A DNA stretch of 64,000 nt from Tretioscincus oriximinensis (GCA_022410635.1 JAJVDF010000207.1:781130-845129), one strand, 5' to 3'; shown: positions 1-9,941, counted from the stretch's first letter. The notes: generated by a model not told the origin, from the sequence alone. Numbers and translations are program-made.

Positions 1-2
1 AA

Positions 3-818
3 AAACTAATAAAAGAAATATATAGTTCACTGATTAGTAGTAAGTATGACAACAGTATCAAATTGTTCGAATACTGGAACCAAGAAATGCCAAACATGAG
101 AAACAGATGGGCAGAATGGCTATTAAGATATCATAAATATAAAGATATTAGAATACGAGAAACTGAGTTAAAAATTTTACAAAATGGTACAGGACACCCA
201 CCCAGATAGCACATATGGCCAGGGCATCCCCGCTATGCTGGCACGGATGTGATGTGAGAGGAACTTATATGCATATGTGGGCAACGTGCCCGGTAGTTAA
301 ACAATTCCGCCAACTTATAAGAGTCCAGGTTCAGAAAATAACAAATATCAATTTGCCCGATACTGATGAATGTTGGTTATTTGGGGTATTAGACCCTCTC
401 ATTTTAAGGGTGGAAGATAAATTGTTTATAGAGAATGCGATCCTGGCGGGGCACTTAGTGATAGCCAGAGGTTGGAAGGATCAGAGGAAATGGAAACTCG
501 AACTATGGTGGGAATATATAATAGAATTTTTATTATTTGATGTTTTACACGAATATAGACAAGGCTTAGGGCTTCCAATCTCTCTACAATGGACTACAAA
601 ATGGAACAATCTCATTGCCTTTGCGAATTCCAGAGACTCACATATCCTGCTGAATGAAACCCTCCTGATTATCCAAGAACAAAGACTGATAGGCTGAATA
701 TCCCATTCCAGTTGTGGGACGGGGGAGGTTGCGGGAGGGGGGAGGGGAGGGGATTTTTATTTCAATGTATGTAATTTGTTTTGGAAAAATTCAATTAAAA
801 ATATTATTTAAAAAAAAA
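3..818 (+). mobile_element. L1-type LINE, 3' end
   Basis: This is the 3' end of an L1-like retrotransposon: C-terminus of ORF2 (endonuclease/reverse transcriptase protein), 3' UTR and poly-A. The frame at 215-697 carries a CWHGC...HMWATC cysteine/histidine pattern typical of the L1 ORF2 C-terminus. Upstream coding continues in another frame from base 3 and stops at a TAG at 207-209, so a frameshift near 200 has broken it. The 3' UTR has a G-rich tract (about 719-751) and ends in A residues at 810-818, as in many L1s. The element runs off the left edge and is dead as it stands. Confidence 0.8.
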
Positions 819-1189
819 GTGGGGTAGTAGGGTGGCCACAGCCCTATTCTGAAACACAGGAGATGTGGAGAAGGCAATCCTCTCATGTTCTGTGAAGTGG
901 TGTACTATCATTCACCACTAAAATATACCCTGCAAAGGCCCTTGGAGGTGTGGGAGTGGTGGTGCAAAGCTCATTTTTTCCATGATTTGATCAGTGATTC
1001 AGCTCCATTAACTCAAAGTTAAAGCATATAAATGCTGAGAGGCATTGAATTCAGATTGGCCATCTACGTATGCTAAAGCGATACAATCCCAGGAAAGCTT
1101 ACACCCTTGACTGAGATATAACACTACATGCAGAAGCATCCAAAAGATGTCAATGCAGGTCACTATGTTCACATGTACTTATATAATCA
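819..1189. other. Unassigned AT-rich sequence
   Basis: Lies between the L1 poly-A and a CR1 scrap. No open frame, repeat or RNA gene is recognisable. Confidence 0.5.
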
Positions 1190-1325
1190 AGAGTGCGTAG
1201 GAGTCCTGAAGCAACTTGTGACAGAAAGGGTGGAACCAGTGGAACAGATTGCCACAGGAGGTGGCAAGCTCTCCTCCCAGAGTCTCCAAACAGAGGCTAA
1301 ATAGGATGATTTAGTGAATCCTTCG
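1190..1325 (+). mobile_element. CR1 LINE fragment, ORF2 C-terminus
   Basis: The translation NQWNRLPQEVASS matches the conserved 'W-N-x-LP-x-E-V' block near the C-terminus of CR1-clade ORF2. The fragment is short and old; neither end is intact. Confidence 0.55.
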
Positions 1326-1334
1326 TTGAAGTGT

Positions 1335-1520
1335 GTGGGGTATGTGGACACAATGGCTTAATTGGCAGACAATCTCTCTCAGTATGGACCAATGAAATCA
1401 TTATGAGGCATAGGGGCACAATTGGTTAAGTGCTCAGTGTTTCAACAAAGATACCGGGTTCAAGGTCCAAGCATCAGCTTTAGCCAACCCAGGTATTCGA
1501 AAGCACTCTACAATTAAATA
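1335..1520 (+). mobile_element. tRNA-derived SINE, diverged
   Basis: A tRNA-like head (GGCACAATTGGTTAAGTG, then GGGTTCAAGGTCC as B box) is followed by a body with TTCGAAAGCAC and a tail ending TTAAATAAAT. The head resembles those at 31.2, 35.7 and 42.9 kb rather than the commoner SINE type of this window. The tRNA resemblance is to pol III promoter boxes; it is not a functional tRNA gene. Confidence 0.5.
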
Positions 1521-1624
1521 AATATGTGGAGAAGACAGAATAGATGTAAACCTTCAGGTAAAAGTAACCTTATAAATGACACTAGAGAGAGAGAGAGCTA
1601 TAAAAAAACAGAATCTTCTTCTTC

Positions 1625-1672
1625 TGTAAGACAGAATGCTGGACTAGATCTTATGAACTTATGTTGTTCTTG
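1625..1672 (+). mobile_element. CR1 3' terminal fragment
   Basis: Contains AGACAGAATGCTGGACTAGA followed by CTTATGAACTTATG, the usual 3' end of the CR1 copies in this window. It runs directly into a trinucleotide repeat. Confidence 0.6.
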
Positions 1673-1676
1673 TTTT

Positions 1677-1728
1677 AGTTGTGGTGGTGGTGGTGGTGGT
1701 GGTTCTTCTTCTTCTTCTTCTTCTTCTA
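1677..1728. repeat. Compound (GGT)n(TTC)n microsatellite
   Basis: About eight GGT units followed by about eight TTC units. The open frame over it (poly-Gly then poly-Ser) is a translation of the repeat, not a gene. Confidence 0.95.
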
Positions 1729-1739
1729 AGGTCTTGAAT

Positions 1740-2217
1740 CACTAAATGTTATATCTTATGACAATTCATGGCTATCCTTTCTCCATAGTTCATACCCAAC
1801 CTATATTTTCATTTATATTTCTATACCCATAGGTCAGATCACAGTAAAACAATAATAAAAACAGATGAAACAGGACAGTGGAGGAGTTGAAGGAGAAGAA
1901 GCAGTTTGCTGTATTTTTGTTGTTGAAAGGGTCTTTCTCAATGAGGGGAAAAATGCACGTTTTGTTTGTTAACATTTTCAAAATTGAATGCAAACACCAA
2001 ATATTTGATTAAATGATGCACTGAAGAACTAGATTACATGGTGTTCATTCTTGCACATTTCTAATAGCTTCTGTTGGAAGACACATTAGAGAAAGAATCT
2101 CCCTGGCTGCAAACAGCATTATTTATTTACATATATTTCTATTCAGTCCCATAACCAAAGATCTTGTCATAGATATATGACATGTATATATTTTTATGTA
2201 GTATTATATCTTTTGTA
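1740..2217. other. Unassigned AT-rich sequence
   Basis: No gene or family recognised. Low GC, ending immediately before the solo LTR target duplication. Confidence 0.5.
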
Positions 2218-2221
2218 CAGA

Positions 2222-2483
2222 TGATACTGGTTGTGCGTTTTGGAGGGAAATCTCTTATGTTCAAATGAGTTTTGGAGGGAAACCTCTTATGTTTAAATAT
2301 GACCAATCTCTAAACAGCATTTTGAGCGGGAAAACAGGAATGCAGTGATTGGCTAGAAGACTGTATAAATATAGCTGCTCTGGCAGCAGGCAGTCACTGC
2401 AGACCTAACTCAGAGTCTCTCAAGAGCTGCAATAAATCACTTTCAGAGTTGAAATCACTTGTCTGAGTGTTCATTCGCCATCA
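2222..2483 (+). mobile_element. Solo LTR of an endogenous retrovirus
   Basis: The 262-bp element begins TG and ends CA and is flanked by a 4-bp direct repeat CAGA (2218-2221 and 2484-2487), as expected of retroviral integration. Promoter signals are in order: inverted CCAAT (TGATTGG, about 2346-2352), TATAAAT at 2364-2370 and AATAAA at 2431-2436. U3 contains a tandem duplication of about 31 bp starting with GTTTTGGAGGGAAA. No internal viral sequence is present, so it is a recombination remnant. A 4-bp duplication would fit a gammaretrovirus-like source; that assignment is inference. Confidence 0.75.
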
Positions 2484-2487
2484 CAGA

Positions 2488-2640
2488 TGTGAAGTGGATG
2501 GGGCTGAGAGAACTCACAAAGAACTGTGACTAGCACGTCATACAGCTGGCTTCCTTAGAGGAGCGTAGAGAGAGACTTCCAGATAAGGATCTGACACTCT
2601 AACCACTACTCCTAACTCTAACCACCACACCAGTGTCTGA
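2488..2640 (-). mobile_element. tRNA-derived SINE, 5' part
   Basis: Reverse strand reads as a tRNA-like head with ACACTGGTGTGGTGGTTAG, then the body with CTCAGCCCCA. The 3' tail is missing; the element stops where the solo LTR target site lies. Confidence 0.75.
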
Positions 2641-3290
2641 AAGAAGAAGAGATAATTGGTTCAGTCGGAGGTCAGGTTGAACAGATACGTCTTCATCAAG
2701 CATATCATCCTTCTAAAATTTGTAGCATGTATACACTTCTGATTTATAGCTATCTAATGGAGACATATCATTTTATCTATCTATGCTTTTCTAGAGTAAA
2801 AGTTTCTATGTTTGTTTATTTCCCCAACCTAGGTTTCTATGTTTATTTCCCCATCCTTCGTTTTAATAATTTCCTTGTGGTTTTATCTACTACGTGATAA
2901 ATCCATTTATATTTATCTATGCTTTTATCTATTTTTTTTCATTCTTTGTATATCAATTTGAGATTCTATTATAGTAACATACATTCAGAAAAAAAGAGCA
3001 AGCTGGGCTTTCAAACATAAAGGACCAGTTTGTTTTCTGCAGGTCCAGCTTGGCGTTTTGCACAACTCCAGATAAACGTTTCACTGGGAAAACGGGCACT
3101 TATTAAGCAGAAGGTGCAAGTAACTATTAATATCCTTTTGCGCCTCTGCCACTTTTTCGCCCAACTTGAATTGGTTTAGAAATTGTTTAGGCAGTTAAAA
3201 GTTCCATAAGCACTAAGAGGCACGGACAGCTCAGTCGCTTGTCTGGGAGATGGGGTTTGAAAGGTGAGAACTGGGGCTGGGGTTGCAGGG
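2641..3290. other. Unassigned sequence with a small tandem repeat
   Basis: A unit starting GTTTCTATGTTT and ending TTTCCCCA is repeated twice at about 2803-2855. No gene recognised elsewhere. Confidence 0.5.
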
Positions 3291-3293
3291 TGG

Positions 3294-3450
3294 TCTTCTT
3301 CTCCTTCTCCTTCTCCTTCTCCTTCTCCTCCTTCTCCTTCTCCTTCTCCTCCTCCTCCTCCTCCTCCTCCTCTTTTTCTTCTTTTTCTTCTTTTTCTTCT
3401 TTTCTTTTTCTTTTTCTTTTTCTTTTTCTTTTTCTTCTTCTTCTTCTTCT
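3294..3450. repeat. Homopyrimidine tract (CTT/CCT/CTTTTT)
   Basis: About 155 bases of uninterrupted C and T on the plus strand, made of CTTCTC, CTC, CTTTTT and CTT units. Long frames rich in Ser/Phe/Leu/Pro here are repeat translations. Mirror-symmetric segments of this type can form intramolecular triplex (H-DNA); the structure is inferred. Confidence 0.95.
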
Positions 3451-3699
3451 AGAACTGCGCTGGTTAATTTCCCTCCTTCATTCCCCTGCAGCCAATCTAG
3501 GATCCCAGCAATGAAAACCTCCCCTTAAAAAGTACTGCAGAAAGCACAACTGGGTAGTAGAATTTACTCCTCTAGAGGATTTTTCAGCTGTACTAAGCAA
3601 GAAAGGGAAGGGGAGGGATGAAAGAACGTCAGGCGCAAATGAAGATCTATGCCTGAGAATGAATAGACCTGATCTAGAAAGGTCACAAGGCATTTTATC

Positions 3700-4290
3700 A
3701 ACTTCCCAGCAAAATCCTAACCCCAAAGTATTGCCACTTTATCGTCATTGGCTGCAAATGAGATATAAAACATCTGAAATCAAAACCCAGCGATGCGGCG
3801 GATGCTGAATGAGAATCGCCCCATTTTTCATTTCTGTTCATCTCCATTAACTCGTCTCTCGTTAATAAAGAGCAGAAGAACAATCAATCTAAATAGAGAG
3901 CCAGCAATCAGTTCCTCTAATGTTGGAGTGAAGGCGATTAAATCATCCTTGTGCAAGGCTGGGAGAGAAATGCTACTCACGGAGGAGGCAAGCGGAGGGA
4001 ACTTTATTAGAAGCATGTCGGGGTGTAATTTTTATTTTACAGTTTCTCCGTCTGATGAAACCTCGGCCACTGTTGGATCCAATTTTGCCTTTGAAGTTTG
4101 GCAAATTGGCTTCGAGAAATATCTTGTCATCATCGTCGCTGTAATCAGAATAGTGAGATGCGTTTTTCAGAGGCATCAGCAAGGTTTATGAGAATTAGAG
4201 GCAATTGGAAAAGCACTTCTATTCAGGAGGGAGAATGAATTTACCCAGATTTCAGGGCAAATAGTTCATTGCTTTGAGTAAGCCATAATG
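3700..4290. promoter_or_regulatory. Candidate conserved noncoding element
   Basis: Unique sequence without repeat signatures, with about 15-17 CpGs in some 450 bp while flanking DNA is CpG-poor. It contains homeodomain-like cores (GTTAATAAAG, GATTAAATC) and balanced base use. Retained CpGs and complex sequence are typical of vertebrate developmental enhancers. An open frame exists on each strand (3793-4191 plus; 3973-4182 minus) but neither resembles a known family. The call is compositional only. Confidence 0.4.
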
Positions 4291-4936
4291 TAGGGGAAAT
4301 GAACGACTCGCAGTCTTCCAGCCAGGACTTAACAATTCAATTTTTGCAAATTTTACAGAAAACTGACTTACTCCATACATCGTAGTCCTAATGTGCTCAA
4401 TGGGAGATAATTTTCGGTTTGTTATGTTTCACTGCTATTTTGCAACACACTTTCCCCATGTCAAAATACACTCAACTGTTTATTTCAGGATAAAATGTAT
4501 TTGTATATCAAGGCAAAATACATTTATTGAGATAAATTATGTTATGTAGTTTGGGCCATTTTTCAGCTTACCTGTTGGAAACTCCCTGCAGAGGTCTGGA
4601 ACGATTGGAACCTTCCACATGCAGGGTGTAGAAAAAAAAATGGCAGTTGGCACCTGTATGGCCAGTTCTCAGGCCTTGCACTCTGACCAAAAATGCCCTA
4701 CTATCCAGCATCACAGTTGTATGGGGATGAAAAGTATGCACACAGTCCAAGAAGAGAGAGCCAGCAGCTGTGACCCATCAAGACTCTCCAGTGGGTGTGG
4801 TGGTGTCCCCTACGGAGTCCTAATCATAATTATTACCTTGATTAAGGGCTCTGTTTGAATCTACTGCCACTGTGCTCTGGCCGTGTTAATTACGTGAGCA
4901 GAGGGCAGCATGAGAGCAATTCCCTGCCCTGATTGT
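4291..4936. other. Unassigned unique-looking sequence
   Basis: No convincing gene. The frame at 4619-4858 has no recognisable domain. Confidence 0.5.
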
Positions 4937-5165
4937 GAGATTGACCTGAGGGATCATGTCGTCAGTGCCATGTTGGGGGAAAAAAACCCTCTCTCCCAGT
5001 GGGCAAAAGGAACAAAGGAGGGTTAGGGTGACTTGGATGGTTTCTTCTTTGTTCCCTTTGCCTGCTTGGAGAGAAGGAGGAGAGACTGACCTGAGGGATT
5101 ATGCTGGCAGTGCCATGTTTGGGGGAACTTTGGTCTCTCTTCCAGCACTCCCTGGATAGCCTTGA
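4937..5165. repeat. Diverged tandem duplication, period about 145 bp
   Basis: GAGATTGACCTGAGGGAT at 4937 recurs as GAGACTGACCTGAGGGAT at 5082, each followed by a GCCATGTT...TCTCCCA-like stretch. The second unit is partial. The frame at 4956-5159 runs across it and is not gene-like. Confidence 0.65.
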
Positions 5166-5236
5166 TGGGCCATCACTGTGAGCCAGGTCTGGATATAAAA
5201 AATGAGGCTGTTTCCATACAGCACTTATTTATTCCG

Positions 5237-5446
5237 TTTCAGAGAAATAGCCGTGTTAGTCTAGTAGAAAGTCCAGCAAAGGAGCTAGCAGCACTTTGAG
5301 ACTAACTTGAGAAAAGTGGGTGGCATAAGCTTTTGTAGACACGTCTACTTCTTCAGATGCATCTGAAGAAGTAGACATGTCTACGAAAGCTTATGCCACC
5401 CACTTTTCTCAAGTTAGTCTCAAAGTGCTGCTAGCTCTTTTGCTGG
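5237..5446. mobile_element. Palindromic retroelement-type insertion
   Basis: Two arms (about 5270-5359 and 5360-5449) form a near-perfect inverted repeat of 90 bp with no spacer and about 3 mismatches. The insert is bounded by a 14-bp direct repeat ACTTATTTATTCCG (5223-5236 and 5447-5460). The left end carries an extra terminal segment with AGAAATAGCCGTGTTAGTCT, which recurs at about 20.58 kb and 27.15 kb as the 3' end of a repeat common in reptile genomes. The long target duplication points to target-primed reverse transcription. Family is uncertain; a Penelope-like or other non-LTR tail are both possible. Confidence 0.75.
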
Positions 5447-5460
5447 ACTTATTTATTCCG

Positions 5461-5829
5461 GTTCTTTATATGATAATACTGATAGTCTGTTTTATAATTT
5501 TAGTGATTTTAGGCTGTAACCAGATGCAAGGTCAGTAAATTGGATTATTGCTTCTGGTGGATTATAAAGCCTAAAGAGAAAAGGTTCTAAACTGATAGCA
5601 GTTCTGTTCACCTACAGCCAAGACTCTCATGTGACATGAGCCGTTTCACTAAAAATGATCCAAACATTAGTCTTTCCACAATAATCTTATAAAGGGCTTC
5701 AATTGCTGTTACTCCGGCTGATCTTTTTATCTGTTTTAGTTTGCCTCATTCATAGCTTTATAATGTATGTGGAGTTTTGCTATTCAATCAGCTCCTGACA
5801 AGCAAGATTTTCTGTGCATGTAACATCCT
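5461..5829. other. Unassigned sequence
   Basis: No gene or family recognised. Confidence 0.5.
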
Positions 5830-5880
5830 CTCCTGTCAGCCATTTTGTCTGGTGGTTGTTATGAGGAAGTCCAATACAGT
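5830..5880 (+). repeat. Dispersed repeat, family C
   Basis: The block CCTGTCAGCCATTTTGT followed by a G/T-rich stretch and GAGGAAGTCCA matches blocks at about 57.85 kb (same strand) and 59.33-59.40 kb (opposite strand). Class unknown; probably a nonautonomous DNA transposon. Confidence 0.5.
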
Positions 5881-5929
5881 GATGGGATATTTTCTGCTCT
5901 GGAAACTTGAATCCAGGGGAGAAATTTCA

Positions 5930-6215
5930 GCATGGACGTTCGGTCCTGCCCATTTTCCTGTCATGTGATTTTCTTCCAGTGACCATTTAGGTTCATATGA
6001 CTTCCAGCCTTACCCATTTTGGTCACATGATTGCTTCCATTTGATCAAAAAGGGGCAGGGGCAGAAGTCACATGACCCAAAATGGCTGCCGCCTGGAAGT
6101 AATGTGATAGAAAAAGGGGCAGGGCCAGAAATCACATGACCCAAATAGCCACTGCCAGCAAAAAATAGGTGGGGCAAAGCGGGAGAGAGAAACTCAGATC
6201 CTGTCGTTTGTCCCT
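5930..6215. repeat. Tandem and inverted CACATGAC repeat, family H
   Basis: Two units of about 65 bp, each starting GGGGCAGGG and containing TCACATGACCCAAA (about 6052 and 6117), follow inverted-orientation relatives with CATGTGATT...TTCC at 5960-6030. A similar palindromic element lies at 34.56-34.81 kb. Probably a foldback nonautonomous DNA transposon. Confidence 0.55.
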
Positions 6216-6239
6216 CATACAGTCCCCAAAATTGCAAGG

Positions 6240-7320
6240 CAAGCTCCTTGTAATTTTATGTGAGTTTCTTGTGCAATTTTCCGCCACTGGAATAGTCCCT
6301 TCTCCTAAATACTATTGAATAGTTTATTCTCCCACCTCCAGTTTCTTGCCAAAAGTTTCCCAAACCCACACATCAGTTTTTTCACAATAACGCTACATAG
6401 CGCTCCAATAGCTGTTTTTCTTGATAAATCAATAATACTGAACTGTTTTCCGACTCAGCGTGACACTAGCCAATTTGAAAAGCAACCTCTATGACCCAGA
6501 AAAAATGCGTCCAAAAATGTCCATATACATTTTTTCAAATAAGCAGAGTCTGCTGGACACCATACAGGAGTTGTGCTCCTGCAGGTTATTCCATTCCATT
6601 TTGCCTTTTCCTCTGCTCTTCTTTTCCACCACCACTGTGCAACTTCAGCACTTATATACTCTATCAAAGCTTCATGGGATGATGGGATGGCATTTGAGTA
6701 GCTCAGTACGCAGACGTTGGGTTGGAGTAAAAATGAAACCAGGAGGACTCTGAAACACATTCCCTTTTCTCTTTAGTCCTGGGGGTCTGTCTGTAATCAA
6801 AACGTTGCCAATGCAAATGGGTAACGTGTGTAACCCAAGCATACTGTGCTGAAGGACCTCAGCTGGGAACGCAGAATGCTGATTATTCATTTAGAAGGAA
6901 TTTTTAGGGAGTCTGGCATAACACTAAAAAAGCAATGTGAACAAACGCACATATATATTCATGTGGGCAGTTTTCAAATTATATCTGCCCTCCCCACCCC
7001 TCGCCAGTTTCTTTTCATCAAGATTTCCATTTGCTGTGGATCTACTAAGCACTGTTTTAGTATTTTGTATTCATCACTGCAGACTCGGCCTTAAATGAGG
7101 AAAGGTTTTCCTTTAAAAGTGGGTGTTGGGAGGAGAATTATACTATGCTTTGTGCCTTAAATTTCCTGCAGGCATGCAGCCAAGGACTGGGAGCATTTCC
7201 AACCTTTAAACAGGCTAATTTGGTTATTTTATCATAACCCTCCCTTCACACACACACATACAAAAAACCAAACATATCACCTCATGGTTGAAAACTTTCT
7301 TTGAAAAATACCACAGCTTC
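6240..7320. other. Unassigned sequence
   Basis: About 1.1 kb with short overlapping frames on both strands and no recognisable domain. A short CA run lies near 7248. Confidence 0.5.
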
Positions 7321-7385
7321 TATCTATCTGTTTATTTATTCATTCATTCATTTATTTGTACTTGTATCCCGCCCTATACCCGAAG
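7321..7385 (-). mobile_element. SINE/LINE 3' tail
   Basis: Reverse strand ends in a G-G-C-G-G-G-A-T-A-C-A-A type motif followed by AAATAAATGAATGAATG repeats, as in squamate SINE tails. Confidence 0.5.
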
Positions 7386-7399
7386 CTCTCCCGTTCTTA

Positions 7400-7725
7400 C
7401 TATCAGATATTGGTGTTTTAATGTTAATTTGTTTTCTATTATTAACTAGGCTGACCAGATGATCACTTTTGGGGGGGTAGAAACCCGGTTTTGGAGTGCC
7501 TAATGGTTTTTGCTGAGGAAAAAAAACACTTCAAAAAAGGTTTTTTTTAATTTCTTTTTTAATTTTTTTTTTTCCTCAGGAAAAACCGGGAGGCACCGCA
7601 AAACCGGGTTTTCACCCTCCCCCCCCNAAAAAAAGAGGTCATCTAGTCAGCCTATTACCATCCTGAGACCTTCATGTACAGGGTGGTATAGAAATGTAAT
7701 TTTAAAAAATAAAAATAAGCTCTTA
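7400..7725 (+). mobile_element. L2 LINE 3' end, interrupted
   Basis: The 3' UTR of an L2-clade LINE is split: 7400-7446 upstream and 7655-7725 downstream, ending CCTGAGACCTTC and GGTGGTATAGAAATG. A foldback transposon (7447-7654) sits between the two parts. Confidence 0.6.
7447..7654. mobile_element. Foldback hAT-like element, short form
   Basis: 208-bp inverted-repeat element: starts TAGGCTGACCAGATGA and ends TCATCTAGTCAGCCTA, with arms of poly-G/poly-C, AAACCGGGTTTT-like segments and a GGTTTTTGCTGAGG / CCTCAGGAAAAACC pair around an A/T core. It has no coding capacity. Flanks TTATTAAC and TTACCATC agree at 5 of 8 positions, a decayed 8-bp duplication at best. Relatives lie at 11.7, 15.3, 23.5, 26.3 and 45.0 kb. 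Confidence 0.8.
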
Positions 7726-7837
7726 CTTTCTATTCAGATGGAATGGTCGCTAGTAGAAAGGAATTGTTTGTTAACTAGCAGGACAACTTTATAAATTCTG
7801 TTCAAATACAGTTCTAGAGATGTGTGCAAATTCAGAA

Positions 7838-8062
7838 CCCTTCCACACGTCATGTTAAAAACTGCAGTGAAGTTCCAAAATAACCCATTTGTGAGTACAG
7901 CCATATGTACCTCATTCTTTTGCAAATAAACCATTAGAAAACCTTTAAATGCATGTGGAACAGATGAGCCAACTAACCAGGAAGTAAATTCTGAGCATGC
8001 TCAGTATACGATTCTGCATTGTCTTGTCCTAGCATAGGCATAAGAATGTGAATAAGGGCAGT
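7838..8062. mobile_element. Nonautonomous DNA transposon, family G
   Basis: Starts CTTCCACACGTCATGTTAAA and contains the family core ACCAGGAAGTAAATTCTGAG then CATGCTCAGTA. The same core recurs at seven loci in this window. No coding capacity. Confidence 0.65.
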
Positions 8063-8149
8063 TTTGCAAAGTTATCTGAAATTAATTCCAGTTCCTCTCA
8101 CCTTTTTCCCTTACATGTTCTGAAAACATGGTTTGCACGTTTGGTGAAA

Positions 8150-8235
8150 AATAACTTGTAAGCTGCTCTGAATCCCTTCAGGTGAGAAGGGCAGGGTATA
8201 AAAACCCAATTCTTCTTCCACTACTACTACTATGG
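8150..8235 (+). mobile_element. SINE 3' tail fragment
   Basis: AGCTGCTCTGAATCCCTTCA followed by GGGCAGGGTATAAAAACCCA, then a TTC/ACT repeat. This is the shared 3' tail of the window's tRNA-derived SINEs; the head is lost. Confidence 0.7.
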
Positions 8236-9080
8236 CAAACCACTTCTGGGCCCAGATTATTTGATGAACCCACAGAATGAGAGAAGAGTATCAATATAGA
8301 TCTGTGTCAGTAGGCCACATTCCATCTATTCACTTATTTTTTGCATGAGTCACACAGTTTTGTTGAAAACACTTTTTCCCCTTCTTTATTTTGTCTTTGT
8401 TTTTGAATGTTTGCGTGATTTATTAGCTTGTACATGTCATCTGCTCCTTGATTTGCCTTCTGTTGGAATTGTGTGTTTGTACACATATATATGCCCAGAA
8501 AAGAAAAAAAACAGAATGGACAGTATAGTGTGTGTGCGTGCCTGCATGCGCTTGTGTGCGTGCACGTGCTATAACTTCACTTAAAAAAAAAAAAAGAACA
8601 TATTCAGGTTTATTGTTTCCTGACTTCTTCTTGGATTTGAGTTACTTGATTGTATGTAAGTTTGTGTGTATTATGTGACATCTGTCTTTTTATGAAAAAT
8701 GTGTTACGCCAATTATTTATTTATATGTTTCCTGCAATCTGTTTTAGAATTTCCTCTAGCCAACGCTGCCTTTTAACAATAAAATGGGCAATTTGTCTCC
8801 CCACTCCCCACACAATGTTTTCTCATAGCTTATTTGCACTGCATGTATTTTGGAGCAAATGTCACACAGTATCTCCTGAACTCTTCCTATTTTTAACAGC
8901 AAGAAGCACATGACATCAACATTGTGTTTTATGCACACATACCACAAGCTCAGAATTTTCAGAAAGCTCCATATATTCCCAAATTTAACTAACTTTTGAT
9001 CAGATAATGTAGAAATAAAACTACTAATCCCTTTGCCAATGTGTTTTCTTACTAGACTGCTATTGAAACTGAAACTGAAT
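8236..9080. other. Unassigned AT-rich sequence with GT/GC alternation
   Basis: No gene recognised. An alternating purine-pyrimidine stretch at about 8528-8570 (GTGTGTGTGCGTGCCTGCAT and on) could favour Z-DNA. An A13 run follows at 8583. Confidence 0.5.
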
Positions 9081-9084
9081 TAAG

Positions 9085-9265
9085 ATATGGATCCTTTCTA
9101 CATTTGCCCTTATTTCAGATTACACCCCAAAATTTTCAGGCAGGTTTCAGGTCCATGCTGCCATAGTCTCCACCAGTATGTGGATGTCAGGTTTCTATTC
9201 CAGGATGTAGTGCAAAATAAGGTTAAGTGAAGCATGGGCCTTAGGTCTAGATGAACTCAAGGTTG
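9085..9265. mobile_element. Palindromic DNA transposon, family F (diverged)
   Basis: Shares CATAGTCT..ACCAGTATGTGGATGT and the terminal AATAAGGTTAAGTG with better copies at 19.67 and 28.81 kb. The left half is poorly preserved. Confidence 0.5.
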
Positions 9266-9269
9266 AATA

Positions 9270-9420
9270 TTTGTCTAGCTCTTTCTTGAACTATTCATGC
9301 AAGTTACTGTCATCACTTCTTCTGGTGATAAATTCCATTATCCAGTGTCCAACTAGGTGCAAAAAACGAAAGACAAAAATTTCTCATTCTATCACTTTCA
9401 TATTGTACATCTAGTGCTGC
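9270..9420 (-). mobile_element. CR1 LINE fragment, old copy
   Basis: Matches, with many differences, the CR1 segment that in younger copies reads ACCTCTTCTGGAAGTAAATT (here TTCTTCTGGTGATAAATTCC). Old and truncated. Confidence 0.5.
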
Positions 9421-9941
9421 ACAATAGAGAAGAAAAATCCAACTTTTCTTATCTTTCTAAAATACCCTTGAACATCAAAAGGTTACAAAAGGTACAACTT
9501 ACACTTTAAGGGTTTATTAACCTCCTTTCTTCTTTTGAACATTTGATTGGTTGTCTTAACTCTTTTGCTTCTCTTGATAATTCTTTTATCACCTCATTGT
9601 CCTTGTCTCTCTTTATTCTTCAAAGCTTTACACTGGTAACTCTTTTTGTGTTGTCTCTAGATAGTCAATAAAGAGCTGCCAGTTCTTAACAAAAACTGAC
9701 ATTGATTTCCCCCTCATTAAATTTGTCCATATGTCCATTTATGCAAAGCCCATCGTTTTCATAATCTAATCTGTTTATCTATTGTTTTTCCACACTATAT
9801 ACTTCATTTGGGTCCCCCAATCATTGAGTGATTGCATAAAAGCATATTTTCTGCTTTTCCTCAAAATCTATTATCTGACCTCTTTTTTTTTAGCAATAAA
9901 TAGATGAATCAGAGAGGTGTTCTCCCCTCTACTTCTGTTTA
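9421..9941. other. Unassigned pyrimidine-leaning sequence
   Basis: No gene recognised; may include further decayed CR1. Confidence 0.45.

Noticed and set aside
1384..1500. tRNA gene
   Set aside because: Pol III box-like words are part of a SINE head; no complete cloverleaf can be drawn.
3239..3528. Long Ser/Phe/Leu/Pro-rich frames in all three plus frames
   Set aside because: They translate a pure pyrimidine tract, which cannot contain stop codons on that strand; not a gene.
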